Shown: in pieces, positions 1-7,516 of the stretch
Layout of the letters: each line of letters starts with the position of its first letter
How positions within the stretch are numbered: the first letter of the stretch is position 1
From: Candidatus Accumulibacter propinquus
GTDB lineage: Bacteria > Pseudomonadota > Gammaproteobacteria > Burkholderiales > Rhodocyclaceae
Direction: 5' to 3'
Assembly (NCBI GenBank): GCA_016714935.1
Contig: JADKBU010000054.1
Span: 1-64,000 of the forward strand
Length of the DNA: 64,000 bases
The notes under the pieces: generated by a model
Seen by the model: only the letters and a program-made list of their open reading frames with translations
What the model was told of the DNA's origin: nothing
Database searches by the model: none
Translations under genes and position numbers: made by a program

Positions 1-131
1 TTGATTCTTCTAGGTCGTTATAGAGTCTTCGCAGACGAAGGCTCGCCTCACATGAAAGTTGACTGTCCAACGTGCAAGGTTATTTTCCAGATTCTGCCTG
101 ACCACGTACGGCCAGATTCTCGCTTTTTGAT

Positions 132-1074
132 TCAGATCGACCGTATTGCGCTTGGCCAAGGAAAGTTGAAACAGTGATTCGCCAATGCCAGATACTGTCG
201 CAAAGGAATCCCTTGGTCGATCGTGTCGAAGCGCTCCCTGATGGCATCCCAGTCGATACGATCCGCGTAGGTACGACTGGCCAGGACAAACTCGAAACGA
301 TTGCCTTAGCGACATGTTCCTCATCTGATCCCGCGTGTCCACCAGGAAGGTATGAATAATGTTGTGCACAATCATGTGCTCTGGCGCTGGTAATAAAAAA
401 TCTGCCTCTGGCCACGACAATGGTGTTGCGGCAAGGAATAACTCTTCAGTTGACAGTAAGCGGCCGTAGCGCAACAAAACCGGTTGCACGTGCAGCTCAA
501 CCGTTACTGGCCAATCCGGATTAAAGAGGGGTGGATAGTGATGATGAGAAAGTGCTTCCGCAGTTCGTATCTTGACCAGACCTCCCGTATTGTCCATTTC
601 CTGATAGCCAATGCTGGCCAGCTTTTCAAGGATTTCGGGCAAGCTCGACGGCGGAATCAAAACATCAATGTCGGTGACCATCCTTTCACCATCCGTTGGA
701 TAGAGTCCACCCACGATCACCGCTGCACCCTTGAGCAGGAGCGGTCGTATTCCGAGGCAGTTCAGCGCCTGAATGAATTGAGCCAACTGTTCTTTAACGC
801 GACCAGTCTTTTCCAGGTTGAGCGTATAGATCGCGTCGATATAATCGACCACGTCGGCCGGTATCGCGGATATAAGGTCTTTCCCCTGCTCTTGCAGTGC
901 CCAGCGGAGCTGCGGCGTTACCAGATGAGCGCTCGACAGACGTAGTACCTTTTCCCACTCGGCAGGGCTGGCCGGCAAGTCTGGCGGTGCTAACGGCTGC
1001 CCGAGAGCGCCAGTTAGGCACCGGCAGAGGGTTCGGAAGGCGGTTCGCCTGGTTTTGGATCCGGCGTTGGTCAT
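132..1074 (-). pseudogene. NTP_transf_5-type nucleotidyltransferase, frameshifted
   Basis: The protein resembles the uncharacterised nucleotidyltransferase family (NTP_transf_5) often found in EPS loci. The motif VTDIDVLIPP supplies the DxD metal-binding pair, and an HHHYPP stretch follows. The ATG at 1074 is chosen because GGAG lies 5 nt upstream; a GTG at 1095 is the longer alternative. An extra A in the AAA run at 295-297 (plus strand) shifts the frame. The original frame then runs as nonsense to position 10, while the shifted frame continues with family-like sequence (FEFVLASRTYADRIDWDAI) to a stop at 132-134. It is either a recent pseudogene or a sequencing error. It lies downstream of an ops-like element and an IS remnant. 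Confidence 0.75.
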
Positions 1075-1140
1075 TCGTTCTCCGAAAACATTCACGCCCC
1101 TACGCTGTTGCGGAGATGGCGGTTAGCGTAGGGTAAGAAG

Positions 1141-1300
1141 CAGATCCTTATACACAACTCACCCCGGAGCCGCCTCACGGATGTACTGGAGGACGACGGC
1201 GCAGTCCATGACGCGCTGCAACCCGATCCAGATCATTTTGACACACGGCTCGCCGTCGTTATTGCGCGCCAAGAAGCCGCCGAGCATGGCTCGCCCCGAG
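1141..1300 (-). mobile_element. IS4-family (IS50-like) transposase C-terminal remnant with terminal repeat
   Basis: A minus-strand frame ending in TGA at 1159-1161 reads GGFLARNNDGEP followed by IWIGLQRVMD. This is the C-terminal signature of IS4-group transposases, which usually read LGGFLGRKGDGEPG...IWIGLQRV. Directly outside it, plus-strand 1141-1159 contains CTTATACACAA, the core of the Tn5/IS50 outer-end repeat. Only the last ~45 codons and one end survive, so the element is dead. It sits between the ops-like repeat and the nucleotidyltransferase start. Confidence 0.6.
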
Positions 1301-1382
1301 TGGGGAAACTGTTACGACCCAGCGGCTCTTGCGGCTGGATCGGACGACTGTCGACGTGTGCAGCGCCTGCCGGTCCGCGCAT

Positions 1383-1425
1383 TCGTGCACGCAACCGCCA
1401 TGCCCGAATGCTTTGGTATTCAGCA
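1383..1425 (-). promoter_or_regulatory. ops/JUMPstart-like element, copy 1 (degenerate)
   Basis: This is one of three 43-nt near-identical elements in the window. It contains a GAATA...CATTC imperfect inverted repeat, then GGGCAT, then an ops-like core GGCGGTTGCGTGC (minus strand, 1399-1387). One base differs from the canonical GGCGGTAGCGT. It faces the nucleotidyltransferase 310 nt downstream, with an IS remnant in between. Confidence 0.6.
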
Positions 1426-1730
1426 GGATGGTCGTTTATTGTTCCTTTCACAACGGCCGTGACGGCGCGGCGCTTGCTTCCGAGAGTCCCCAGCAGATTG
1501 CTCTTGCAGGCAACTGCCGGTCGAGTGCGATTGTCAGTCGAGCCCGGTCAACACTGGGCCGCACAGCGAGTGCCCCCGGCCTGCGACCGTCCCGAATGAT
1601 CTCACCGACCCGTCCGGTCGGCTGAGATTATTTTCACGATTGCCGTAGCCGTTCATGGCAACCCGAGAGCACCCCGCGACGAGCGGCAGGCCAGCCAGTT
1701 CTTGCTGAAGGAGTTCAGCTTTCACTTGCG

Positions 1731-1900
1731 TCACAGTCGCACGCCTTTTTCGATGACCGTTCGGGGAAGCTGCCTGATCGGATTCGGATCGGTCACAAGG
1801 TCGATCTTGCGCTCGCCGAGCTGCTGGCGCAGCCGGGCCAAGACACCCACAGCTTCGGCGTGAGATCGATCTTCCTGGAAAGCACCAGCATATCCATTTC
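1731..1900 (-). pseudogene. MNT-type nucleotidyltransferase fragment
   Basis: Two minus-strand frames joined by an indel near 1860 give MDMLVLSRKIDLTP and then VLARLRQQLGERKIDLV, ending EKGVRL and stop. The pattern DxDxLV, a helix, then RIDLV resembles the small MNT-domain nucleotidyltransferases of HEPN/MNT toxin-antitoxin pairs. A following GTG-started frame (VTQVKAELLQQELAG) is too short to assign; a HEPN partner is possible but unproven. The N-terminus with the GSxxxG motif is absent, so this is a remnant. Confidence 0.4.
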
Positions 1901-1924
1901 CCCGCCCTTGGCTGTGTCACTGAC

Positions 1925-2244
1925 GGGTGATCCGTCGGCACGGCCAGACTGGCGATCGGGCAGGCGTAGCGATCAAAGAGACGATAGTTGTAGGTAAACA
2001 TGCATTGCGCAAAATCGACGTCGCGCTGACCCTGGACTTCGATGTGCACGTAGATCTAGCGCTGCTCTCCGCTGGTGAGGGTGACTTGCACCAGCGCGTC
2101 GGCAAGGCGTCTACCGAGTTCGGCATCGCGCACCACTTGCCGCAATTCGGTGTTCTTGAACTCGTGACCCTGCGCCTAGTCGATCTGTGCGTGCGCTTCG
2201 GGAAAGTAATACGCCATGAATTCGGGAAAGGCATGTTCGATCAG
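1925..2244 (-). pseudogene. Rpn-nuclease gene, N-terminal fragment (copy D)
   Basis: The translated minus strand matches the N-terminal half of the intact copy at 2580-3551, from about LEHAFPEFMA through YNYRLFDRYACPIASLAV. The first ~20 codons are missing. Two in-frame TAG stops occur, replacing the W of QIDW and the W of QRWIY. The PD-(D/E)XK residues (ADALVQV; IEVQGQ) are still readable. Homology ends near 1925 where unrelated sequence begins. The head is fused to the tail of copy C at CTGATCGAA. Confidence 0.8.
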
Positions 2245-2527
2245 CATCGGTCAAAAAAGTCGTCCAGGGATTCAGCACATTGAGTATCCAGGTTTCTAGT
2301 TGTTCAATGCTGGCGCTGGTCAGGCGAGCGCAAACCGCATCCGGCAAGCGGCCAAAACGATGAGTGAGTAGGCGCTGCAGGAAAACTACGGCCTCTTCTT
2401 GACGGCCTTCCTGACGGCCTTCCTGACGACCTTCCTGACGACCTTGCTGTAATCCTTGTTGCAATCCTTTTTCGATGCCGAATCGTTCGGCAGAGGTGAC
2501 GTAGGGCATGGCAACGTTCCTTTCCTG
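2241..2527 (-). pseudogene. Rpn/DUF4351 C-terminal fragment (copy C)
   Basis: This copy contains only the internal Shine-Dalgarno (AAGGAA), the ATG at 2509 and the C-terminal module MPYVTSAERFGIEKG, a QQG/QEG repeat and DUF4351 (LLTHRFGRLPDAVCARL). Relative to copy A, about 7 bp are missing near 2278. The frame therefore leaves DUF4351 at ILNVL and reads through to 2111. The fragment begins essentially at the internal ribosome-binding site used for the small product in the intact copies. Confidence 0.75.
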
Positions 2528-2579
2528 TCTCCCTGCTGTGATCTGGCAATCCCCCAGCAAGGCTTCCTTCGGGCGAAAC

Positions 2580-3551
2580 TCAGTTGTCCTTGAAAACCTC
2601 GTCGAGCGTAGCCGCATCGAGGAGGTTTTCGGCCCAGCTTTCCAGTTGTTCGCACGGCGCGGTTTGCAGCCGAGTCAGGGTTTCCGCGTTGAGGGGGCCG
2701 AAGCGTTTGGTAAGCAAGCGTTGAATAACCGCTGCTTCGCCCTTTTGTGCGCCTCTTTGTTCGCCTTGCTGGATGCCGCGCTGGATGGCGAGGCGTTCGA
2801 CGCTGGTGACGTAGCGCATTTTGCTTTCTCCTTCGATGGCTGCGATATCTTGCCACAGCTTTTGTTCGAGTCTGTCCGGTAGCCGCATCATCCAGTCCAG
2901 CACGGCGAACAGGTCGAGAATCCGTTGCCGTTCCCAGCCATGCTGATAGAGCAGGCGAACCAGGGTCCGCTTCGCCTGATAGCGGGCTTCCGGGTCGTGA
3001 CGGGTTTGCCGGGTGCGCAGGTGGGCGGCGGTGACCAGCGCAAAGGGGTTGCGGGGTGTGTCGAGCGCTTCGGTCTGGTCGGCCAGTTCGCTCAGTTTGA
3101 CCACCGGGAACTGGATGTGGTGTTTGCAGCCGAGCACTTCAAAGCCGTAGTGGTCGGGCTTCCAGCCGTCGTCGTCGTCCGCCAGCACGGCCAGGCTGGC
3201 GATCGGGCAGGCGTAGCGATCAAAGAGACGATAGTTGTAGGTGAACATGCGTTGCGCAAAATCGGCGTCGCGCTGGCCCTGGACTTCGATGTGAATGTAG
3301 ATCCAGCGCTGCTCGCCGCTGGTGAGGGTGACCTGCACCAGTGCGTCGGCAAGGCGTCTGCCGAGTTCGGCGTCGCGCACCACTTGCCGCAGTTCGGTGT
3401 TCTTGAACTCATGGCCAAGGGCCCAATCGATCTGGGCGTGCGCCTCCGGGAAGTAGAACGCCATGAACTCGGGAAAGGCGTGTTCGAGCACGTCTTTCCA
3501 GGGGCTGTCGTAGTCGTCAGCGGCGGGCTGCGGTGCGGTGGGTTCGGTCAT
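2580..3551 (-). CDS. Rpn-family PD-(D/E)XK nuclease with DUF4351 tail (copy E, intact)
   Basis: The 323-residue protein is of the Rpn (recombination-promoting nuclease / transposase_31-like) type. Residues ~20-130 carry the nuclease core, with D69 in RRLADALVQV and E89-V-Q91 in HIEVQGQ as the likely catalytic D and E-x-Q. A helical middle follows, then a short Q/G-rich linker (IQQGEQRGAQKGE) and a C-terminal DUF4351 (LLTKRFGPL to LDEVF). The start at MTEPTAPQ is preferred over upstream codons that lack family similarity. Met245 is preceded by AAGGAG at 8 nt, so a 79-residue C-terminal product (2819-2580) is likely also made. Rpn proteins are DNases associated with recombination and phage defence; the role here is inferred. 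Confidence 0.85.
   Translation of the reverse strand: MTEPTAPQPAADDYDSPWKDVLEHAFPEFMAFYFPEAHAQIDWALGHEFKNTELRQVVRDAELGRRLADALVQVTLTSGEQRWIYIHIEVQGQRDADFAQRMFTYNYRLFDRYACPIASLAVLADDDDGWKPDHYGFEVLGCKHHIQFPVVKLSELADQTEALDTPRNPFALVTAAHLRTRQTRHDPEARYQAKRTLVRLLYQHGWERQRILDLFAVLDWMMRLPDRLEQKLWQDIAAIEGESKMRYVTSVERLAIQRGIQQGEQRGAQKGEAAVIQRLLTKRFGPLNAETLTRLQTAPCEQLESWAENLLDAATLDEVFKDN
2817..2833 (-). promoter_or_regulatory. Intragenic ribosome-binding site and ATG in copy E
   Basis: AAGGAG at 2833-2828 lies 8 nt from an in-frame ATG at 2819-2817, inside the nuclease gene. It would start MRYVTSVERL, a 79-residue linker-plus-DUF4351 protein. Copies A, B, C and F have the equivalent site at the homologous place. 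Confidence 0.6.
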
Positions 3552-3724
3552 GGTGTTCGGCCGGGTCAGAGGACTGTCTTGCCTGACGAATGCGATGCGG
3601 ATGGGCCATTTGACGCGATGGACGCGGCGCGCATCAACACCACCCGACGAATGGGGGGCGCATTTCCATCGCTTTACGGACGGGGTGAGACGCTGTAAGC
3701 GCCTCATTCATCGGGCGATTTCGA

Positions 3725-4729
3725 TCAGCATCGGTCAAAAAAATCGTCCAGGGATTCAGCATCGAGCACGTTGAACATCCAGGTTTCTAGTTGTTCAATG
3801 CTGGCGCTGGTCAGGCGAGCGCAAACCGCATCCGGCAAGCGGCCAAAACGATGAGTGAGTAGGCGCTGTAGTAAAACTACGGCTTCTTCCTTCCTGGGCC
3901 CCCGCCGGCCTGGGGGGCGGCCCCCCCCCCCCCCGGGGCGACCTTGCTGACGACCTTCCTGACGACCTTCCTGACGACCTTCCTGACGACCTTGCTGTAA
4001 TCCTTGTTGCAATCCTTTTTCGATGCCGAATCGTTCGGCTGAGGTGACGTAGGGCATGGCGACGTTCCTTTCCAGTGTGTAGACGTCGTGCAGGAGTTGC
4101 TGCTCCAGTGCGTTGGGCAAGTGCATCAGCCAGTCGATGACGCTGAAGAGGTCGATGATGCGCTGTTTGTCCCAATCTCGTTCGTAGAGCAGCTTCGAGA
4201 GCCGCCATTTTGCAGCATAGCGTTGTTCCGGATCCCCTTTTGTCTTGCGGGTGAAGAGGTGGGCTGCGGTGACCAGGGCGAATGGATTGGGGTCTTCGAG
4301 CAGGGATTCGATCTGGCTGCTGTAGTCGAGGATCTTGACGGCGGGAAAACGGATGCCGACCTCGCAGCCGAAGAGCTGATAGCCGAAGGTGTCCGGTTTC
4401 CAGCTTTCGGTGTCGTCGGCCAGCACGGCGAGGCTTGCGACCGGCCTGCGGTAGCGGTCGTAGAGGCGGTAGTTGTAGGTGAACAGGCGTTCGGCGAAAT
4501 GGGCGTCGCGCTGACCCTGCACTTCAATGTGCACGTAGATCCAGCGTTGCACTCCGCTGGTGAGGGTGACTTGCACCAGCGCGTCGGCAAGGCGTCTGCC
4601 GAGTTCGGCGTCGCGCACCACTTGCCGCAGTTCGGTGTTCTTGAACTCGTGACCCTGCGCCTAGTCGATCTGGGCGTGCGCTTCGGGAAAGTAAATCGCC
4701 ATGAATTCGGGAAAGGCGTGTTCGATCAG
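3725..4729 (-). pseudogene. Rpn/DUF4351 gene, mosaic and truncated (copy B)
   Basis: The copy lacks the first ~20 codons and begins at the CTGATCGAA junction with copy A's tail. A TAG replaces the Trp of QIDW near 4664. Downstream the frame is open from 4621 to 3725 (298 codons from GTG). Its N-terminal part matches copy E (FKNTELRQVVRDAELGRRLA). After IEVQGQRDA it matches copy A (HFAERLFTYNYRLYDRYRRP), so it is a recombinant. The linker region contains a G/R-rich insertion encoded by a poly-C/G tract. An internal ATG at 4057 with AAGGAA upstream could still express a 110-residue C-terminal product. Confidence 0.8.
3921..3934. repeat. 14-base C homopolymer inside copy B
   Basis: A run of 14 C residues is flanked by G runs (3912-3917 and 3935-3938) and GC-only sequence from about 3897. 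It encodes GRPGGGGGRPPGRRGPRK in the middle of the QEG repeat, where copies A and C have nothing comparable. It is either a genuine slippage-prone tract or an assembly artefact. Confidence 0.85.
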
Positions 4730-5724
4730 CATCGGTCAAAAAAGTCGTCCAGGGATTCAGCATCGAGCACGTTGAGTATCCAGGTTTCTAGTTGTTCAAT
4801 GCTGGCGCTGGTCAGGCGAGCGCAAACCGCATCCGGCAAGCGGCCAAAACGATGAGTGAGTTGGCGCTGCAGGAAAACTACGGCCTCTTCCTGACGACCT
4901 TCTTGACGACCTTGCTGTAATCCTTGCTGTAATCCTTGCTGTAATCCTTGTTGCAATCCTTTTTCGATGCCGAATCGTTCGGCTGAGGTGACGTAGGGCA
5001 TGGCGACGTTCCTTTCCAGTGTGTAGACGTCGTGCAGGAGTTGCTGCTCCAGTGCGTTGGGCAAGTGCATCAGCCAGTCGATGACGCTGAAGAGGTCGAT
5101 GATGCGCTGTTTGTCCCACTCTCGTTCGTAGAGCAGCTTCGCGAGCCGCCATTTTGCCGCATAGCGTTGCTCCGGATCCCCTTTTGTCTTGCGGGTGAAG
5201 AGGTGAGCTGCGGTGACCAGGGCGAATGGATTGGGGTCATCGAGCAGGGATTCGATCTGGCTGTCGTAGTCGAGGATCTTGACGGCGGGAAAACGGATGC
5301 CGACCTCGCAGCCGAAGAGCTGGTAGCCGAAGGTGTCCGGTTTCCAGCTTTCGCTGTCGTCGGCCAGCACGGCGAGGCTTGCGACCGGCCTGCGGTAGCG
5401 GTCGTAGAGGCGGTAGTTGTAGGTGAACAGGCGTTCGGCGAAATGGGCATCGCGCTGACCCTGCACTTCAACATGGATGTAGACCCATTGCTCGCCACCT
5501 GCGTACGTGCCGACCTGAACGAGGCGGTCCAGCAGGCGCTTGCCGAGTTCGGCATCCTGGACGACCTGCGCCAGTTCCTGGTCGAGAAAGACGTGCGCTT
5601 GCCGCCAGTCGATTTCGGCGGCGGCAAGCGGGAAGTAGAAAGCCATGAACTCGGGGAAGTAGCGCGTCAGCGCGTCCTTCCAGGGGGTGTCGTAGTCGTC
5701 GCTCGGCGGAGTCTGATTTTTCAT
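4726..5724 (-). CDS. Rpn-family PD-(D/E)XK nuclease with DUF4351 tail (copy A, intact)
   Basis: The 332-residue protein is a paralogue of the gene at 2580-3551. The putative catalytic residues are D66 (RLLDRLVQV) and E86-V-Q88 (HVEVQGQ). The central part has FALVTAAHLFTRKTKGDPEQRY, the linker is a tandem QQGL/RQEG repeat, and residues ~285-332 form DUF4351 (QLTHRFGRLPDAVCARL to LDDFF). The linker is encoded by 12-bp repeats whose number and type differ between copies. Met242 (ATG at 5001) follows AAGGAA with 7-nt spacing, predicting an intragenic 91-residue product. Its stop overlaps the first bases of truncated copy B. The likely role is a DNA-acting nuclease; mobility or defence function is inferred. 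Confidence 0.85.
   Translation of the reverse strand: MKNQTPPSDDYDTPWKDALTRYFPEFMAFYFPLAAAEIDWRQAHVFLDQELAQVVQDAELGKRLLDRLVQVGTYAGGEQWVYIHVEVQGQRDAHFAERLFTYNYRLYDRYRRPVASLAVLADDSESWKPDTFGYQLFGCEVGIRFPAVKILDYDSQIESLLDDPNPFALVTAAHLFTRKTKGDPEQRYAAKWRLAKLLYEREWDKQRIIDLFSVIDWLMHLPNALEQQLLHDVYTLERNVAMPYVTSAERFGIEKGLQQGLQQGLQQGLQQGRQEGRQEEAVVFLQRQLTHRFGRLPDAVCARLTSASIEQLETWILNVLDAESLDDFFDRC
4999..5014 (-). promoter_or_regulatory. Intragenic ribosome-binding site and ATG in copy A
   Basis: AAGGAA (5014-5009) lies 7 nt before an in-frame ATG (5001-4999) that starts MPYVTSAERFGIEKG. It would yield the repeat-plus-DUF4351 module alone. The same arrangement is conserved in copies B and C. Confidence 0.55.
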
Positions 5725-5862
5725 GAATCTTCGCTAGAGTAGGCGATCTCCGCTCCGGCAACAGCATCCGCTTCGCAAGATCGCGAGCCTTCGGGTGATC
5801 CGCTGGCGAAGATTCCTGCCTTGATTTGGACATCCCCCAGCAAGGCTTCCTTCGGGCGAAAC

Positions 5863-6225
5863 TCAGTTGTCCTTGAAAACCTCGTCGAGCGTAGCCGCAT
5901 CAAGGAGGTTTTCGGCCCAGCTTTCCAGTTGTTCGCACGGCGAGGTTTGCAGCCGAGTCAGGGTTTCCGCATCGAGGGGGCCGAAGCGTTTGGTAAGCTG
6001 GCGTTGAATCACCGCTGCTTCGCCCAACTGTTCGCCTTGCTGAACGCCGCGCTGGGTGGCGAGGCGTTCGACGCTGGTGACGTAGCGCATCCTGCTTCCT
6101 CCTTCAAGAGCTGCGATATCTTGCCACAGCTTTTGTTCGAGACTGTCCGGTACCGCATCATCCAGTCCAGCACGGCCAGACTGGCGATCGGGAAGGCGTA
6201 GCGATCAAAGAGACGATAGTTGTAA
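5863..6225 (-). pseudogene. Rpn/DUF4351 remnant with an intact small DUF4351 ORF (copy F)
   Basis: The 5' part is a scrambled remnant: YNYRLFDRYAFPIASLAVL fused directly to LDWMMR by a large internal deletion, then a frameshift. The 3' part is an intact 75-codon ORF (6090-5863), MRYVTSVERLATQRG to LDEVFKDN. It is headed by a very strong AAGGAGG at 7 nt from its ATG. Only the small C-terminal product could be made. It is most similar to copy E's tail, and the sequence 3' of both genes is also shared. Confidence 0.75.
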
Positions 6226-6277
6226 GGTGAATTCCAGAAAACATACATTCCGGGATTTCTCCGCGAATCGCGCGGGC

Positions 6278-6320
6278 TCAGGTACGCTACCGCCATGCCC
6301 GAATGTTCGATCATTCAGCA
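6278..6320 (-). promoter_or_regulatory. ops/JUMPstart-like element, copy 2
   Basis: This is a 43-nt element with a GAATG-ATCGAA-CATTC stem-loop, GGGCAT, and the exact ops core GGCGGTAGCGT (minus strand, 6294-6284). It sits downstream of the MarR gene and upstream of the Rpn array, on the same strand. An RfaH-type factor pausing RNA polymerase here would extend transcription into the array. Confidence 0.7.
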
Positions 6321-6498
6321 CATGAGGTCATTTCTTACTTGCCGCGCCCGGTCGCGAACGGTACTCCCCGGCTCTTGCGGCGTGCTCCGGTCGCTTGCCG
6401 GACATTATCCGGAATGGCCTTGCGCCTCAGGCCATCCGGTGAGCTACCCCTCGCGCCCCGGATTTCGCCCACGAAAGGTCAACGGCCCGGGCCACCAT

Positions 6499-6837
6499 TC
6501 ATGCCAGTTCGTCGTATCTTGCCAGTTCGTCGCGCATGGTTTCGATTTCCGATTTCATCGCAAGGTACTCCAGCTCCTTGCGTGCCAGATAGCTGCGCGT
6601 CAGTTGCAGTTTGGCGCTCATGCCTTCCGGGGTAAGCAGGTAGGCGTATTTGAGCTTGTCCTCGGCACGCAGAAAATTGCCGGCCTTGATGTGGCCTTTG
6701 TCCAGCAAGGCTCTTAGCAGGTAGTTGATCTTGCCCAGGCTGACCCCGAGCCGTTCAGCCAGTTGCCGTTGACTAATCTCGGGCTGCTCTTCGACGATCT
6801 TGAGAATGTGCAACTGGACCTGATCGGTAGGGGTCAT
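6499..6837 (-). CDS. MarR-family EPS-associated transcriptional regulator
   Basis: The 112-residue protein matches the EPS-associated MarR subfamily. It has a winged helix at ~8-75 (EISQRQLAERLGVSLGKINYLLRALLDKGHIK) and a C-terminal helix (SYLARKELEYLAMKSEIETMRDELARYDELA), probably a coiled coil for dimerisation. Members sit in exopolysaccharide loci and are thought to control them. A promoter and a perfect inverted repeat lie just upstream, suggesting autoregulation. The last residues repeat DELARYDELA because of a short DNA duplication. No good Shine-Dalgarno is visible. Confidence 0.85.
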   Translation of the reverse strand: MTPTDQVQLHILKIVEEQPEISQRQLAERLGVSLGKINYLLRALLDKGHIKAGNFLRAEDKLKYAYLLTPEGMSAKLQLTRSYLARKELEYLAMKSEIETMRDELARYDELA

Positions 6838-6844
6838 GATGGCC

Positions 6845-6859
6845 GTTCAATTTTTGAAC
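6845..6859. promoter_or_regulatory. Palindromic operator before the MarR gene
   Basis: GTTCAA-AAA-TTGAAC is a perfect 6-bp inverted repeat. It lies between the -10 box and the ATG, over the predicted transcription start. Such a position suits autorepression by the MarR-type dimer; binding is inferred. Confidence 0.55.
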
Positions 6860-6863
6860 AGAG

Positions 6864-6893
6864 ATTGTAAGGGAAGCGGGGGGAGTGGAGCAA
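6864..6893 (-). promoter_or_regulatory. Sigma70-type promoter of the MarR gene
   Basis: On the minus strand, TTGCTC (-35) is followed after 18 bp by TACAAT (-10), which places the start over the palindrome. The -10 box matches the consensus at five of six positions. Confidence 0.5.
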
Positions 6894-7128
6894 GACTCCG
6901 GGATCGCGGTGGCTGTCGGTGCTAGCTGCGGGAAACCTTTCTGCCCGATGGCCACTGGCTGGCGCCGCAGGTACACTGCGCAGGTGCATGGGATGGAAGT
7001 TTCCCTGGATTGACCGCGGTTGCGCTGCGCCAATTTACTCACAGTGGTGCGGTTGGCGTTGCCAGCCCGCATGCACGGCGGCATGGCGCAACTCGTGGTT
7101 GCTGAGTCGAACCTGAGGAGTCTGGCCG

Positions 7129-7487
7129 ATGAACACGGAATCCCTGAAAGAAGCGATCAAGCGGGAACTGCCCGGGGAGGTTCAGAACTGCAAGTGGGAC
7201 GAGCAGGAGGCTGAGCAAGACCGAAAATGGGAGGAACAAAACCGCAAGTGGGTAGAATCGGGGGAGCGATTTGACCGAATGCACGAAGAGATCATGGGAA
7301 GTCGTGGATCGACAAGGCCGGAATGTATATCTTCGAGCGGAAAGCACGGTTCTATGAGCAGCGGCACCAGCGCCAGGCCGATCGCTTGATCGTGATCTCG
7401 CCGATGATCGATGCGCGGGCGCAACCGGTGGCCAAACGTCTGGGAATCGAAACCTATGGGGATTCCCTCGACGTCGAAATCGGCTGA
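7129..7487 (+). pseudogene. DUF3782 / PD-(D/E)XK family protein, internally deleted
   Basis: The N-terminus MNTESLKEAIKRELPG with a W-E-E-Q-N-R-K-W coiled-coil repeat and RFDRMHEEIM is typical of DUF3782 proteins. After the deletion the frame shifts. Frame 3 from ~7303 reads KSWIDKAGMYIFERKARFYE through GIETYGDSLDVEIG to a stop at 7485-7487, which is the family's C-terminus. The intervening ~80 residues, including most of the nuclease core, are gone. It lies divergent to the MarR gene and convergent with fcl. Confidence 0.7.
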
Positions 7488-7516
7488 CCTTCAAAGGGCT
7501 GCGCCCAGGCGCTGAA

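Noticed and set aside
1118..1129. Plus-strand GGCGGTTAGCGT resembling an ops core
   Set aside because: It has an extra T in the core, lies on the strand opposite to the genes, and lacks the stem-loop and GGGCAT of the three true copies.
2395..2455. Short tandem repeats that might suggest a CRISPR array
   Set aside because: They are contiguous 12-bp coding repeats with no spacers, inside the Rpn linker.
2925..3698. Long plus-strand frame opposite copy E (and similar frames opposite A and B)
   Set aside because: These are antisense shadows of high-GC genes; the minus-strand frames carry the family motifs and ribosome sites.
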